Position numbers and translations under genes: made by a program. From NCBI GenBank assembly GCA_964611145.1, contig CAZSYM010000014.1:1-58859 (forward strand): a stretch of 58,859 bases of DNA, given 5' to 3'. Within the stretch, counting starts at the first letter, position 1; each line of letters opens with the position of its first letter. Below are positions 52,295 to 58,859 of the stretch, in pieces. This stretch comes from WFQV01 sp964611145 (GTDB lineage Bacteria > Bacteroidota > Ignavibacteria > Ignavibacteriales > Melioribacteraceae). The notes below the pieces were generated by a model. That model saw only the letters and a list, made by a program, of their open reading frames with translations, was not told the origin of the DNA and ran no database searches.

Positions 52295-53221
52295 TTATTT
52301 TTTAACAATCTCAAAAAGTTTTACATCGTCGAAGATAAAATTACGCGGATTAAGCGGAACACCGTGATAGCGCACCTCGTAATGCAAATGCGGACCTGTG
52401 GAAAGTCTGCCGGTATTTCCACTCAGAGCGATTTTTTCTCCCCTTTTAACCTTTTGACCTTTTCTAACAAGAAAACGGCTCAGATGCGCATATAAAGTAG
52501 TATAACCGAAGCCGTGATCTATTTCCACAACTTTTCCATAACCGCCGCGACGTCCCACAAAAGAAATCACACCATCTCCCGGCGCATAAACCGGCGTACC
52601 CGTATTAACAAGAATGTCTATACCGCTGTGCATTCTTCTTATTTTCAAAATGGGATGCCAACGCATTCCAAATTTATCTCCGTACGGTCCGTCTGCCGGT
52701 TTTATAGCCGGAATACAAGCGTAGAGCTTTTTATTATATTCAAGTTTCTTTTTTATTCTCTCGTAATTGTCTTTCTCAAAATTGACTTCCGCAGTAACCT
52801 CGGAAATTTTTTCATTTAATTTGGTTAATACTTTCTGCACATCTTTCGAGCTTGTGATAGGAATATCGTCAAATATTTGTCCGCCTATTCCTTTAACACG
52901 ATTCTTAACGTCAACGGGCTCCAAATTTACCGCAAGCCGAAGCGCATTGTTTTCGCGAGATAATTTGTCCAGATATTTGTCAAGTTCCTCGTATTTGGAA
53001 AGGGCACTTTCTAATTTTTTCTTTAAAGCATGGTTTTCCGCCTGCAACTTGGCGACCTGGGAATTGGGATTTATTATTTGATTAACAATAAAGAAAGTCC
53101 CAAAAACAAGGAAAGAAATGAGCGTGGAAAAAAATAGAATAAGGAAAAGGAATTTTCTGTAAAAATTCCTAATTTCCACGAACTTAAGTTTATTTGTCGA
53201 AAAATAATAAAATTGTCTCAT
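52295..53221 (-). CDS. M23-family peptidase / murein hydrolase-like protein
   Basis: 308 residues: a cytoplasmic start (MRQFYYFSTNKLKFVEI), one membrane helix (about 25-48), a coiled coil (about 58-95, QAENHALKKKLESALSKYEELDKYLDKLSREN), and a C-terminal LytM domain with HSGIDI and HLHYEV zinc ligands, so it should be active on peptide cross-bridges of peptidoglycan. The N-terminus matches Bacteroidota relatives when the second Met is used. A longer start (53236) is possible. No strong ribosome site is visible. Confidence 0.9.
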   Translation of the reverse strand: MRQFYYFSTNKLKFVEIRNFYRKFLFLILFFSTLISFLVFGTFFIVNQIINPNSQVAKLQAENHALKKKLESALSKYEELDKYLDKLSRENNALRLAVNLEPVDVKNRVKGIGGQIFDDIPITSSKDVQKVLTKLNEKISEVTAEVNFEKDNYERIKKKLEYNKKLYACIPAIKPADGPYGDKFGMRWHPILKIRRMHSGIDILVNTGTPVYAPGDGVISFVGRRGGYGKVVEIDHGFGYTTLYAHLSRFLVRKGQKVKRGEKIALSGNTGRLSTGPHLHYEVRYHGVPLNPRNFIFDDVKLFEIVKK

Positions 53222-53275
53222 CTTAGTTGCGAACATAATAAAAGAAAGCCTCTAAGTCAATAAGTACGGACTTGT

Positions 53276-54289
53276 TCATTCGAAGTCATGTTCGAAGTAA
53301 TTTATTATTCTGTCCTCTCCTTCCGAAGTTTTATTCTTTAATTTTTCAGCCAATCTTTTTTGAAAAACCTTTGCGGCATCGTAGCCGTAATGCTTTAACA
53401 AATAATTCAGGGCAATCACTTCGGCAATTACCGTTATGTTTTTGCCCGGTACAATGGGAAGTTTAATATAAGGCACATCCACATCCAGTATTTTAATCGT
53501 TTGGGAGTCCAAACCGGTGCGCGTATAATTCCCATTTTCATCCCAGATTTCCAATTCAATAACTATTTCCAATCTTTTTTGATAACGTATTGCACGTATT
53601 CCGAAAGTTTGCTGAACATTAATAATACCGATACCTCTAAGCTCCATAAAATGCTTTCCCAATTCCGTACCAGAGCCCATCAATATTCCTTCGCCTTTTT
53701 TTGTAAGTATTACCACATCATCCGCCACAAGGCGATGTCCTCTTTCGACCAAATCCAAAGCCACTTCGCTTTTTCCGATGCCCGATTTACCCGTAAAAAG
53801 CATACCCACACCATAGACATCCACAAAAGAACCGTGTAAAGTAACACGAGGTGCGAATTGATCATCGAGCAAATCACTTAACAAATAGGCAAGTTTATCC
53901 GTAGTGAACTCGGAACCGAAAATGGCAATCTCATATTGATTTGCCAAATCAAGTAATTCTTCCGTAGGGTCGTTGTTGTTTGTAACAATTATACACGGCA
54001 AAGGGAAAGCAAAAATTCTCTCGATGGCTTTTTGCCTGTCTTCCTTGCTTAATTGGTAAAGATAGCGCATTTCGGTGTTGCCAAAGATTTGCACGCGGTT
54101 GTAAGAGAATAAATCAATAAACCCGGCCAATGCAAGACCGGGTCTATGTAAGCTTTGTTGTGTTATTAGTCTGTTGAAGCCGACGCGTTTATTTAGCAAT
54201 TTGATACCAAATTTTTCCGATGCTAGTTCAAAAAGGAACTCAACCGTAATAGATTCCTTACGAATAATATTCTTTGGGGAAATCTTCAT
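53276..54289 (-). CDS. hprK: HPr kinase/phosphorylase-like protein
   Basis: 337 residues with the N-terminal HprK domain (1 to about 130) and the kinase domain: His153 in LHGSFVDVYG, P-loop GKSGIGKSE (167-175), VADDVV and the signature MELRGIGIINVQQTFG; NITVIAEVIALNYLLKHYG near the C-terminus. In Firmicutes it phosphorylates HPr at Ser46. No ptsH or ptsI is in the window; in non-Firmicutes, HprK often acts on an HPr of an incomplete PTS. Its ATG overlaps the hpf stop (ATGA), so the two are coupled. Confidence 0.93.
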   Translation of the reverse strand: MKISPKNIIRKESITVEFLFELASEKFGIKLLNKRVGFNRLITQQSLHRPGLALAGFIDLFSYNRVQIFGNTEMRYLYQLSKEDRQKAIERIFAFPLPCIIVTNNNDPTEELLDLANQYEIAIFGSEFTTDKLAYLLSDLLDDQFAPRVTLHGSFVDVYGVGMLFTGKSGIGKSEVALDLVERGHRLVADDVVILTKKGEGILMGSGTELGKHFMELRGIGIINVQQTFGIRAIRYQKRLEIVIELEIWDENGNYTRTGLDSQTIKILDVDVPYIKLPIVPGKNITVIAEVIALNYLLKHYGYDAAKVFQKRLAEKLKNKTSEGEDRIINYFEHDFE

Positions 54290-54591
54290 ACTCTTTTCTT
54301 AGCCAGTCGCTTTGTTTTGTAAGATTTTAACTGTCTTGTCAATTTATCCACCGCACCTTTAACTGCTTTTCTGAAATCATCGCTGCTAACATTTGCCGAA
54401 AATGTTTTGCCGGGTGCCTGAACAACCATCTCTACAGATTTAATACTGTCCTTCAAATGCGTAAAGCTGAGAATCACGTTTACATCGAGAATGTCGTCAT
54501 AATATTTTTCCAGATGCTTTACTTCCTTGTGGATGTAGTCTTTCAAAGAGTCCTTTGCGCGAAATTTACGTGATGTGATTTGTACGTTCAT
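54286..54591 (-). CDS. hpf: Ribosome hibernation promoting factor, short form
   Basis: 101 residues: the HPF/RaiA fold with VQITSRKFRAKDSLKDYIHKEVKHLEKYYDDILDVNVIL and VSSDDFRKAVKGAVDKLTRQLKSYK. It lacks the dimerising C-terminal domain of the long form. It stabilises idle ribosomes in starvation. In proteobacteria hpf often sits near PTS genes; here the link is to hprK, which starts inside its stop codon. A basic tail (KRLAKKRV) suits rRNA contact. Confidence 0.93.
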   Translation of the reverse strand: MNVQITSRKFRAKDSLKDYIHKEVKHLEKYYDDILDVNVILSFTHLKDSIKSVEMVVQAPGKTFSANVSSDDFRKAVKGAVDKLTRQLKSYKTKRLAKKRV

Positions 54592-54603
54592 GGCTACTCC
54601 TTT

Positions 54604-55494
54604 TTAAGATTTTGGATGTGCTGATTTGTAAGTCTTTTTCAACCTCTCGATACTTACGTGTGTATAAATCTGTGTTGTCGAAAGGTTCTCGTGCCCTAAT
54701 ATTTCCTTTACTGCCAACAAATCCGCGCCTCTGTCCAACATGTGTGTCGCCGCGCTATGGCGCAATGTGTGAGGATTTTTATTTTTGATATCGCTTACCA
54801 ACGAAATATATTTTTTTACTACTCTTTGAACATACTTAGGGTATATTTTTGTTCCTTGTTTATTGCATAAAAATTTTTTAGAGGAATAATTAATAGCCTC
54901 AAGATACTCTTTTACTGTGGCAATTGTTTTTTCTCCCAGAGGAACAATTCTATGTTTTGCTCCCTTACCGAAGACAATAAGAGTTTTATTTGCTAAATCC
55001 ACATCTTTAAGCTCCAAAGAGCAAAGTTCGGAAACACGAAGGGCACAGCCGTAAAGTAAATCGAAGATAGTTTTTATTAATAATTTGTCCGCCGAATCCG
55101 TTTCTTCGACAATTTGCATAATTTTTTCGAAAGAGGACAAACTCAATGTTTCGGGCAATTTTTTCTCCGTCTTCGGATTCCTAAGTTTTCCGGCTGGATT
55201 GTTCCGTATTACACCTTTTTCCATAAGAAATTTAAAGAAACCTCTTAGTGCGGATAATTTTCGAGCGATGCTCCTTTTGCCCACTCCCCTTTCGGAAAGG
55301 TTCATCAAAAAAAGCCGCATTGTATTTTCATTTACGGATTCAATACTTCTTAGCTCGGTTTCTCCGATGAACTCAATAAATTGGAGGATGTCGTCGCCGT
55401 ATGATTTAAGCGTTAGGTCGGAAAGCCTCCGCACGCCTTTAAGACGGCTTGCATACTCCTCAAAATATTTAATGAGCTCGTTTTTCAGAGACAT
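54604..55494 (-). CDS. xerC: Tyrosine recombinase, XerC/XerD type
   Basis: Resolves chromosome dimers at dif. 296 residues with a SAM-like N-terminal core-binding domain (about 5-95) and a catalytic domain with Arg153 (CALRVSEL), Lys177, His242 and Arg245 (HTLRHSAATHML), His268 (LGHENLSTTQ) and nucleophile Tyr277 (IYTHV). Only this recombinase is in the window; it cannot be told from sequence alone whether it works with a partner or alone. It lies in a run with smg-like and hpf, 12 bases from each. Confidence 0.93.
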   Translation of the reverse strand: MSLKNELIKYFEEYASRLKGVRRLSDLTLKSYGDDILQFIEFIGETELRSIESVNENTMRLFLMNLSERGVGKRSIARKLSALRGFFKFLMEKGVIRNNPAGKLRNPKTEKKLPETLSLSSFEKIMQIVEETDSADKLLIKTIFDLLYGCALRVSELCSLELKDVDLANKTLIVFGKGAKHRIVPLGEKTIATVKEYLEAINYSSKKFLCNKQGTKIYPKYVQRVVKKYISLVSDIKNKNPHTLRHSAATHMLDRGADLLAVKEILGHENLSTTQIYTHVSIERLKKTYKSAHPKS

Positions 55495-55506
55495 AGAAAA
55501 TTTGTA

Positions 55507-55962
55507 TTAGTTAATCGTATCGGAGGAATAAAGAAGCACCCTACTGCCGGGAAGATATTCGGAATCCAAATCCACGAGGGAAATAAGCACTATCCAGTTA
55601 ATATCTTCTTTGGTTATTTTATCAGCCGGGAATAAAGTAATTTGTTCCAAAATCACTTCCAGACTTTCTTCGTCCAGAAGTCCTACGTTTAATAAATGCA
55701 AGAGATAATTACAATTTTCCGCGCCCAGAATTTCTTTTTCTTCTTCGTTAAAAATTCTTCTATTCCCTTCTCTTTTAGCGTCTTTCTTTCGATTGGAATT
55801 TTTAGCAAGGATTTTATCGTAAACCAAACCGAAAGCGGCACTCAACGTCTGCTGGTCGAAATCTTTGTTTTTCTTCAGCTCGCGGTTAACTTCGTCGAAA
55901 CTGCGATTTTTATTTAATCCCTCAAGAATTTTAGCAACGGCTTCTACAACTTTAGCTGTCAT
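55507..55962 (-). CDS. Smg/DUF494-like protein
   Basis: 151 residues. An N-terminal helical region with many Lys (about 20-66) precedes RIFNEEEKEILGAENCNYLLHLLNVGLLDEESLEVILEQITLF, which resembles the Smg (DUF494) core, and a C-terminal VLISLVD...YLPGSRVLLYSSD. Smg lies near tRNA-modification and topoisomerase genes in proteobacteria, with no firm function. It overlaps ybeY by 11 bases. Confidence 0.7.
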   Translation of the reverse strand: MTAKVVEAVAKILEGLNKNRSFDEVNRELKKNKDFDQQTLSAAFGLVYDKILAKNSNRKKDAKREGNRRIFNEEEKEILGAENCNYLLHLLNVGLLDEESLEVILEQITLFPADKITKEDINWIVLISLVDLDSEYLPGSRVLLYSSDTIN

Positions 55963-56404
55963 ATATAATCGAGCCTCTTAAATTTTCTCTCCAAATTTTC
56001 CTAACCAATTCGTTTTCTTTTCTTTTCATTCTTCGTCTTTCGCGTTCGTCAATATCATCGTATCCTAACATATGTAAAATTCCGTGGACAATCAAGCGTA
56101 CAAGTTCTTCTTCCAAAGTAACTTTGTAGCGTTTTGCATTCTCCTCGGCATCGTTCACGGAAATAAAAATCTCACCTTCTAATATAACATTATCTCCAGA
56201 ATAATTAAAGGTAATAATGTCGGTAGTATAATCGTGTTTCAAGTATTGCTTGTTTATGGCATGAATGGTTTCCGAATCGACAAAGTTTATTTCCAAGTCC
56301 GAAATTTCAAAATTTAATATATCTCTTATTTCCCGAACAACTTTACGGATTGCCCTTTTGTATATTTTTCTTTTTGTAAAATTTGAAATAGTTAAACTAC
56401 TCAT
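55952..56404 (-). CDS. ybeY: Endoribonuclease YbeY
   Basis: Metal-dependent RNase in 16S rRNA maturation and ribosome quality control. 150 residues with TTDIITFNY and GEIFISVNDA, and the zinc motif HGILHMLGYDD at 107-117. The canonical motif is HGxLHLxGYDH; the third His is Asp117 here, a type of change also seen as GYKD in Bacteroidota. Seven bases separate it from the MBL gene, and it overlaps the smg-like gene. Confidence 0.92.
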   Translation of the reverse strand: MSSLTISNFTKRKIYKRAIRKVVREIRDILNFEISDLEINFVDSETIHAINKQYLKHDYTTDIITFNYSGDNVILEGEIFISVNDAEENAKRYKVTLEEELVRLIVHGILHMLGYDDIDERERRRMKRKENELVRKIWRENLRGSIIYDS

Positions 56405-56411
56405 TTCAAAT

Positions 56412-57284
56412 TCAGATTTCTATTTCCAAACCTTCATAAGACGCCATGCAACTTAATTTTGTTGAAATTTTGCCCAAAAAATCTTTCGTATCTCGCAGAA
56501 TTCTTTTAATATCTTTATCGTTATAAGATGGTTCATAATGAAAAAGTAATAAATTCTTTACGTGTGCCAAATGAGCAAAAATAACAGCAGAGATGTTATT
56601 GGAATGTCCCCAACCCACATGACTCTTATAGTCCTTAAGCGAATATGTTGTGTCATGAATCAAGTAATCTACCGAATCGGCAAATTCAATTAGTTGTCCG
56701 TTATTTTGTTTTATGGATTCTTCTTTGGGAAATTCAAAGGTGGTATTATAATAAAGTTCGTTATCCGTCATGTAAGCAAAGCTATGGGAGTTTTCGTTTA
56801 CGCGAAAACAAAGAGTGCCCGAGGAATGATGGGCATTTGTCGTTCGTACTGTTAGATTATCGAATTCGTAAGTTTCGTCGGGATAAATTCTATGATAATT
56901 TATTTGAGCTTCGAAAACTTCGGGTGATACTGGGAAAAAGGAAGGATGCATCTGTGCTTTAATAATATCTTCCACAGTCATCCCGTTCATCGCATTCGAG
57001 TAAAGGTTAATCTCGAAGTTTTTGAAATAAAATGGCTTAAAGAACAACAAACCTTGGATATGATCCCAGTGAGTGTGAGAAATCAGAATGTTGATTTTTT
57101 TTCCGTCTGGGTAACTCTTATATAATTCTTCTCCCAACGCTCTGATACCGGTGCCTCCATCGATCACAAAAATCTCTTCATTTTCCGAGATTACCTGAAC
57201 ACACGGAGTATTACCTCCATATTGCACGGTATTTAATCCCGGCACGGCAATAGAACCTCTGGTTCCCCAAAATTTTATTCTCAT
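56412..57284 (-). CDS. MBL-fold metallohydrolase
   Basis: 290 residues. It starts MRIKFWGTRGSIAVPG and NTVQYGGNTPCVQV, typical of RNase Z-like/phosphodiesterase-type MBL proteins, with the metal site ISHTHWDHIQGLLFF (about 88-102), YMTDNE, IHDTTYS and VGWGHSN and FHYEPSY as later ligands. The reaction is unknown; cyclic phosphodiester cleavage is one possibility. It is the first gene of the long minus-strand operon running through ybeY to the PSP1 gene. Confidence 0.88.
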   Translation of the reverse strand: MRIKFWGTRGSIAVPGLNTVQYGGNTPCVQVISENEEIFVIDGGTGIRALGEELYKSYPDGKKINILISHTHWDHIQGLLFFKPFYFKNFEINLYSNAMNGMTVEDIIKAQMHPSFFPVSPEVFEAQINYHRIYPDETYEFDNLTVRTTNAHHSSGTLCFRVNENSHSFAYMTDNELYYNTTFEFPKEESIKQNNGQLIEFADSVDYLIHDTTYSLKDYKSHVGWGHSNNISAVIFAHLAHVKNLLLFHYEPSYNDKDIKRILRDTKDFLGKISTKLSCMASYEGLEIEI

Positions 57285-57451
57285 TAAATCAACCGATTTT
57301 TCTCAACTAAACGGACTTTGTTTTCTAAAAACATTTGTGAAGATAACTCATTTCATCGTGGAAAATTTTGATTTAAATCACATTCTATAAAACAAAATAC
57401 CACAAAGCCAAACCGACCCTTGTTTTTTTCAATTTTTAAAATATCAAAAAC

Positions 57452-58723
57452 TTACCTCGAATAGAAATCAATCATCTCTTGCATGGCTTTGCGAGATACT
57501 TCGTTGAATTCATCCGAGATAAAAGAGCGCATTATACTGTTTAAAGAAGGACGATAAATCCCTTTTGCGGAATATCCCCCACCCTCGAAAACACCGGTAA
57601 CGTTGCGGTATTTGTCTGTCGCAGGAGTGGGAATAGGAACGCCTTTAGGTACCAAGTTCTTCCATTTTTTTTCGAAATCGACCAATGTGGTCAAATTCGG
57701 TTCCCACGGCTCGACACTAAGATTATAAAAATTTTGATACGAAACCTCGGAATCATAATACTCGTCTCCAAGCCCGCCGAAAGCATGTCCGAACTCGTGA
57801 ATAAAAATTTGCCGAGCCTTTCCATTTTTTGCGGCGGTCATGGAATAAAAATTGTAAATCGCCCCTCCGCCGTATTTAGAAGAATTGACAAGCACATAAA
57901 TTTGGTCGTAAGGTACGTTCGAAGCCACATCTCGTACCACCCAATAATCTTCGGTCATCAGGTATCTTTCGCTATCGAAGGTATAATAGGAAGAATTGAG
58001 CAACGTTTTTTTCCATATCGATTTTCGGGGAATATCTGTCCCGCTTTCCATAGAAGGAGCAAGCACCGCCCAAACGTTTATCTTTTCCTTGTTCTCTTTA
58101 AATGGCGAATATTGGAAAAGAAAATTCTTGAATTTTTCACAGTCACGCCTGAAATCGAACATTTCCTTTTCCGTGTATCCTTCTGGTAAAAAAACAATAT
58201 CCAATTTTTTATGATAATCTCCACTGTAATGAACTTTGAATATTCCATATTCGCCATGTCGTTCTTTATTTATGAAATAATCGGAAGGAGCGAGCGTATA
58301 TTCAAAGATTGAATGATAAACATTGAGGCTGTCCCGCGAAAATATTTCCACGATAACGGTATCCTTAGGAAAAGGGAAAATCACCGACTCTCGAAAAGCT
58401 TTCCGAATCTTTTTGGCTTCTTCCGTCGTCTGCCATTCCCGGAAAAGCGTGGAAAAGCCTCGAGAATAGAGTGTTTTGTTTTCCCTTTTGTCTTTAATTT
58501 CGAGCAAATAAGCACCGTATTTAAAAGTATCCACCAGATTTACAAGCGAGCCTCCCCAATACGGTTCTTCTTTGAAACCTTCCAGAAATATTTCTTCACT
58601 TCTGTCCGTACCGGCATGATAATAATCCATTCGCAAAGTTTTATCCAAAAAATAATCGTCAAATTTAATTTGTGCCGTAACGACGAAAGGAATGAAAAAT
58701 AAAAAAAGAAATAACTTTCTCAT
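57452..58723 (-). CDS. Secreted M64-type metallopeptidase
   Basis: 423 residues with a signal peptide (about 1-18, ending VTAQ). The zinc site HEFGHAFGGLGDEYYD (His309, Glu310, His313, then Asp/Glu) and VHYSGDYHKKLDIVFLPEGYTEKEM are typical of the IgA peptidase M64 family. An N-terminal beta-rich domain (about 25-160) precedes it. It carries no T9SS-type tail, unlike the S8 protease of this window. Despite the family name, IgA cleavage should not be assumed. ATG chosen over a TTG three codons upstream. Gene stands alone. Confidence 0.9.
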   Translation of the reverse strand: MRKLFLFLFFIPFVVTAQIKFDDYFLDKTLRMDYYHAGTDRSEEIFLEGFKEEPYWGGSLVNLVDTFKYGAYLLEIKDKRENKTLYSRGFSTLFREWQTTEEAKKIRKAFRESVIFPFPKDTVIVEIFSRDSLNVYHSIFEYTLAPSDYFINKERHGEYGIFKVHYSGDYHKKLDIVFLPEGYTEKEMFDFRRDCEKFKNFLFQYSPFKENKEKINVWAVLAPSMESGTDIPRKSIWKKTLLNSSYYTFDSERYLMTEDYWVVRDVASNVPYDQIYVLVNSSKYGGGAIYNFYSMTAAKNGKARQIFIHEFGHAFGGLGDEYYDSEVSYQNFYNLSVEPWEPNLTTLVDFEKKWKNLVPKGVPIPTPATDKYRNVTGVFEGGGYSAKGIYRPSLNSIMRSFISDEFNEVSRKAMQEMIDFYSR

Positions 58724-58763
58724 TTCTGTCAACCTTAAATTGTAGATTTAATAACATAGAAAT

Positions 58764-58771
58764 TAAATATA
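58764..58771 (-). promoter_or_regulatory. TATATTTA -7-like box upstream of M64 peptidase
   Basis: TATATTTA on the minus strand, 40 bases before the start codon, placed like the other TATATTT boxes. Confidence 0.35.
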
Positions 58772-58820
58772 TTTTTTCAAAAGGCAAAGAAATTTTGCAC
58801 CTCCGAACCTTTATTTATAG

Positions 58821-58859
58821 GACGCTGATTTGACTGATTTTTTATGATTTAAACTGATT
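58821..58859. repeat. Possible start of a dispersed intergenic repeat
   Basis: GGACGCTGATTTGACTGATT continues with a third CTGATT at the window end, with GATTT units at short spacing. I recall similar GGACGCnGATT...TATGATTT...nTGATT strings between genes in Bacteroidota and related phyla. Only part of it is in the window. Confidence 0.4.

Noticed and set aside
54604..55494. Tyrosine recombinase as the integrase of a mobile element
   Set aside because: Length and motifs fit housekeeping Xer, it lies inside a core operon, and no attachment site repeats, tRNA target or cargo are present.

Overview
The window is a stretch of bacterial chromosome of about 59 kb with roughly 40% GC and dense gene packing. 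It carries 55 protein genes that I support, one tRNA, and no insertion sequence, phage or CRISPR array. Several features point to the Bacteroidota/Chlorobiota/Ignavibacteriota group: a SusC/SusD outer-membrane pair, a secreted subtilase ending in a type-A T9SS-like sorting domain, a DUF2795 protein, a DUF5683 protein, a PASTA-only membrane protein next to rpe, and diadenylate cyclase directly after folP. TTG start codons with good Shine-Dalgarno sequences, and recurrent TATATTT boxes just upstream of operons (like the TAnnTTTG -7 element of Bacteroidota), fit the same group. The genus cannot be fixed from the sequence alone; Ignavibacteria-like is my best guess.

Layout. 1-6.1 kb: a FucP/GluP-type sugar transporter diverges from a susC-susD pair across a 400-bp gap with a large dyad; a terminator, a second hairpin and a G-quadruplex motif follow susD. 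6.1-8.7 kb (minus): a HisA-like isomerase, a cyclic-nucleotide-binding protein, a universal stress protein and an eIF-2B-like protein form one tight operon. 9.0-13.0 kb: PASTA protein, rpe, long-form folP, cdaA and a glycosyltransferase. 13.1-16.6 kb: a single 1177-residue GH13 protein. 16.7-25.6 kb: asnS runs directly into nuoJKLM, an NhaD-like antiporter, an unknown 121-residue protein and nuoN, ending at a clear terminator; nuoA-I are absent. 25.7-36.5 kb: NAD(P)HX repair enzyme, VanZ-like protein, TonB, lysS with a DUF2279 protein, a glycosyltransferase with a Wzi-like barrel, an MBL-fold hydrolase, and parA-parB with a DUF5683 protein.

36.5-45.8 kb: ppx (minus), a small conserved-looking protein with aroQ, a MerR-type regulator followed at once by tRNA-Pro(GGG), the large secreted protease overlapping pgsA, then ftsY, a lipid kinase and a small membrane protein. 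45.9-50.0 kb (minus): thiolase, 3-hydroxybutyryl-CoA dehydrogenase and a CLC protein with CBS and TrkA-C domains. 50.1-57.3 kb (minus): a long housekeeping run of MBL-fold protein, ybeY, smg-like, xer recombinase, hpf, hprK, M23 peptidase, DUF2795 protein, holB and a PSP1/RicT-like protein. 57.5-58.7 kb (minus): a secreted M64 metallopeptidase. The last bases look like the edge of a dispersed intergenic repeat.

Most of the window is core metabolism and cell-envelope biology. I did not find a defence island or an obviously new multi-gene system. The most unusual points are the sodium/proton antiporter and unknown protein inside the nuo operon, the CLC protein whose central ion-coordinating and proton-transfer residues are replaced, the giant GH13 protein with a His-to-Pro change in its last conserved motif, and the isolated divergent HisA-like protein in a stress-type operon.
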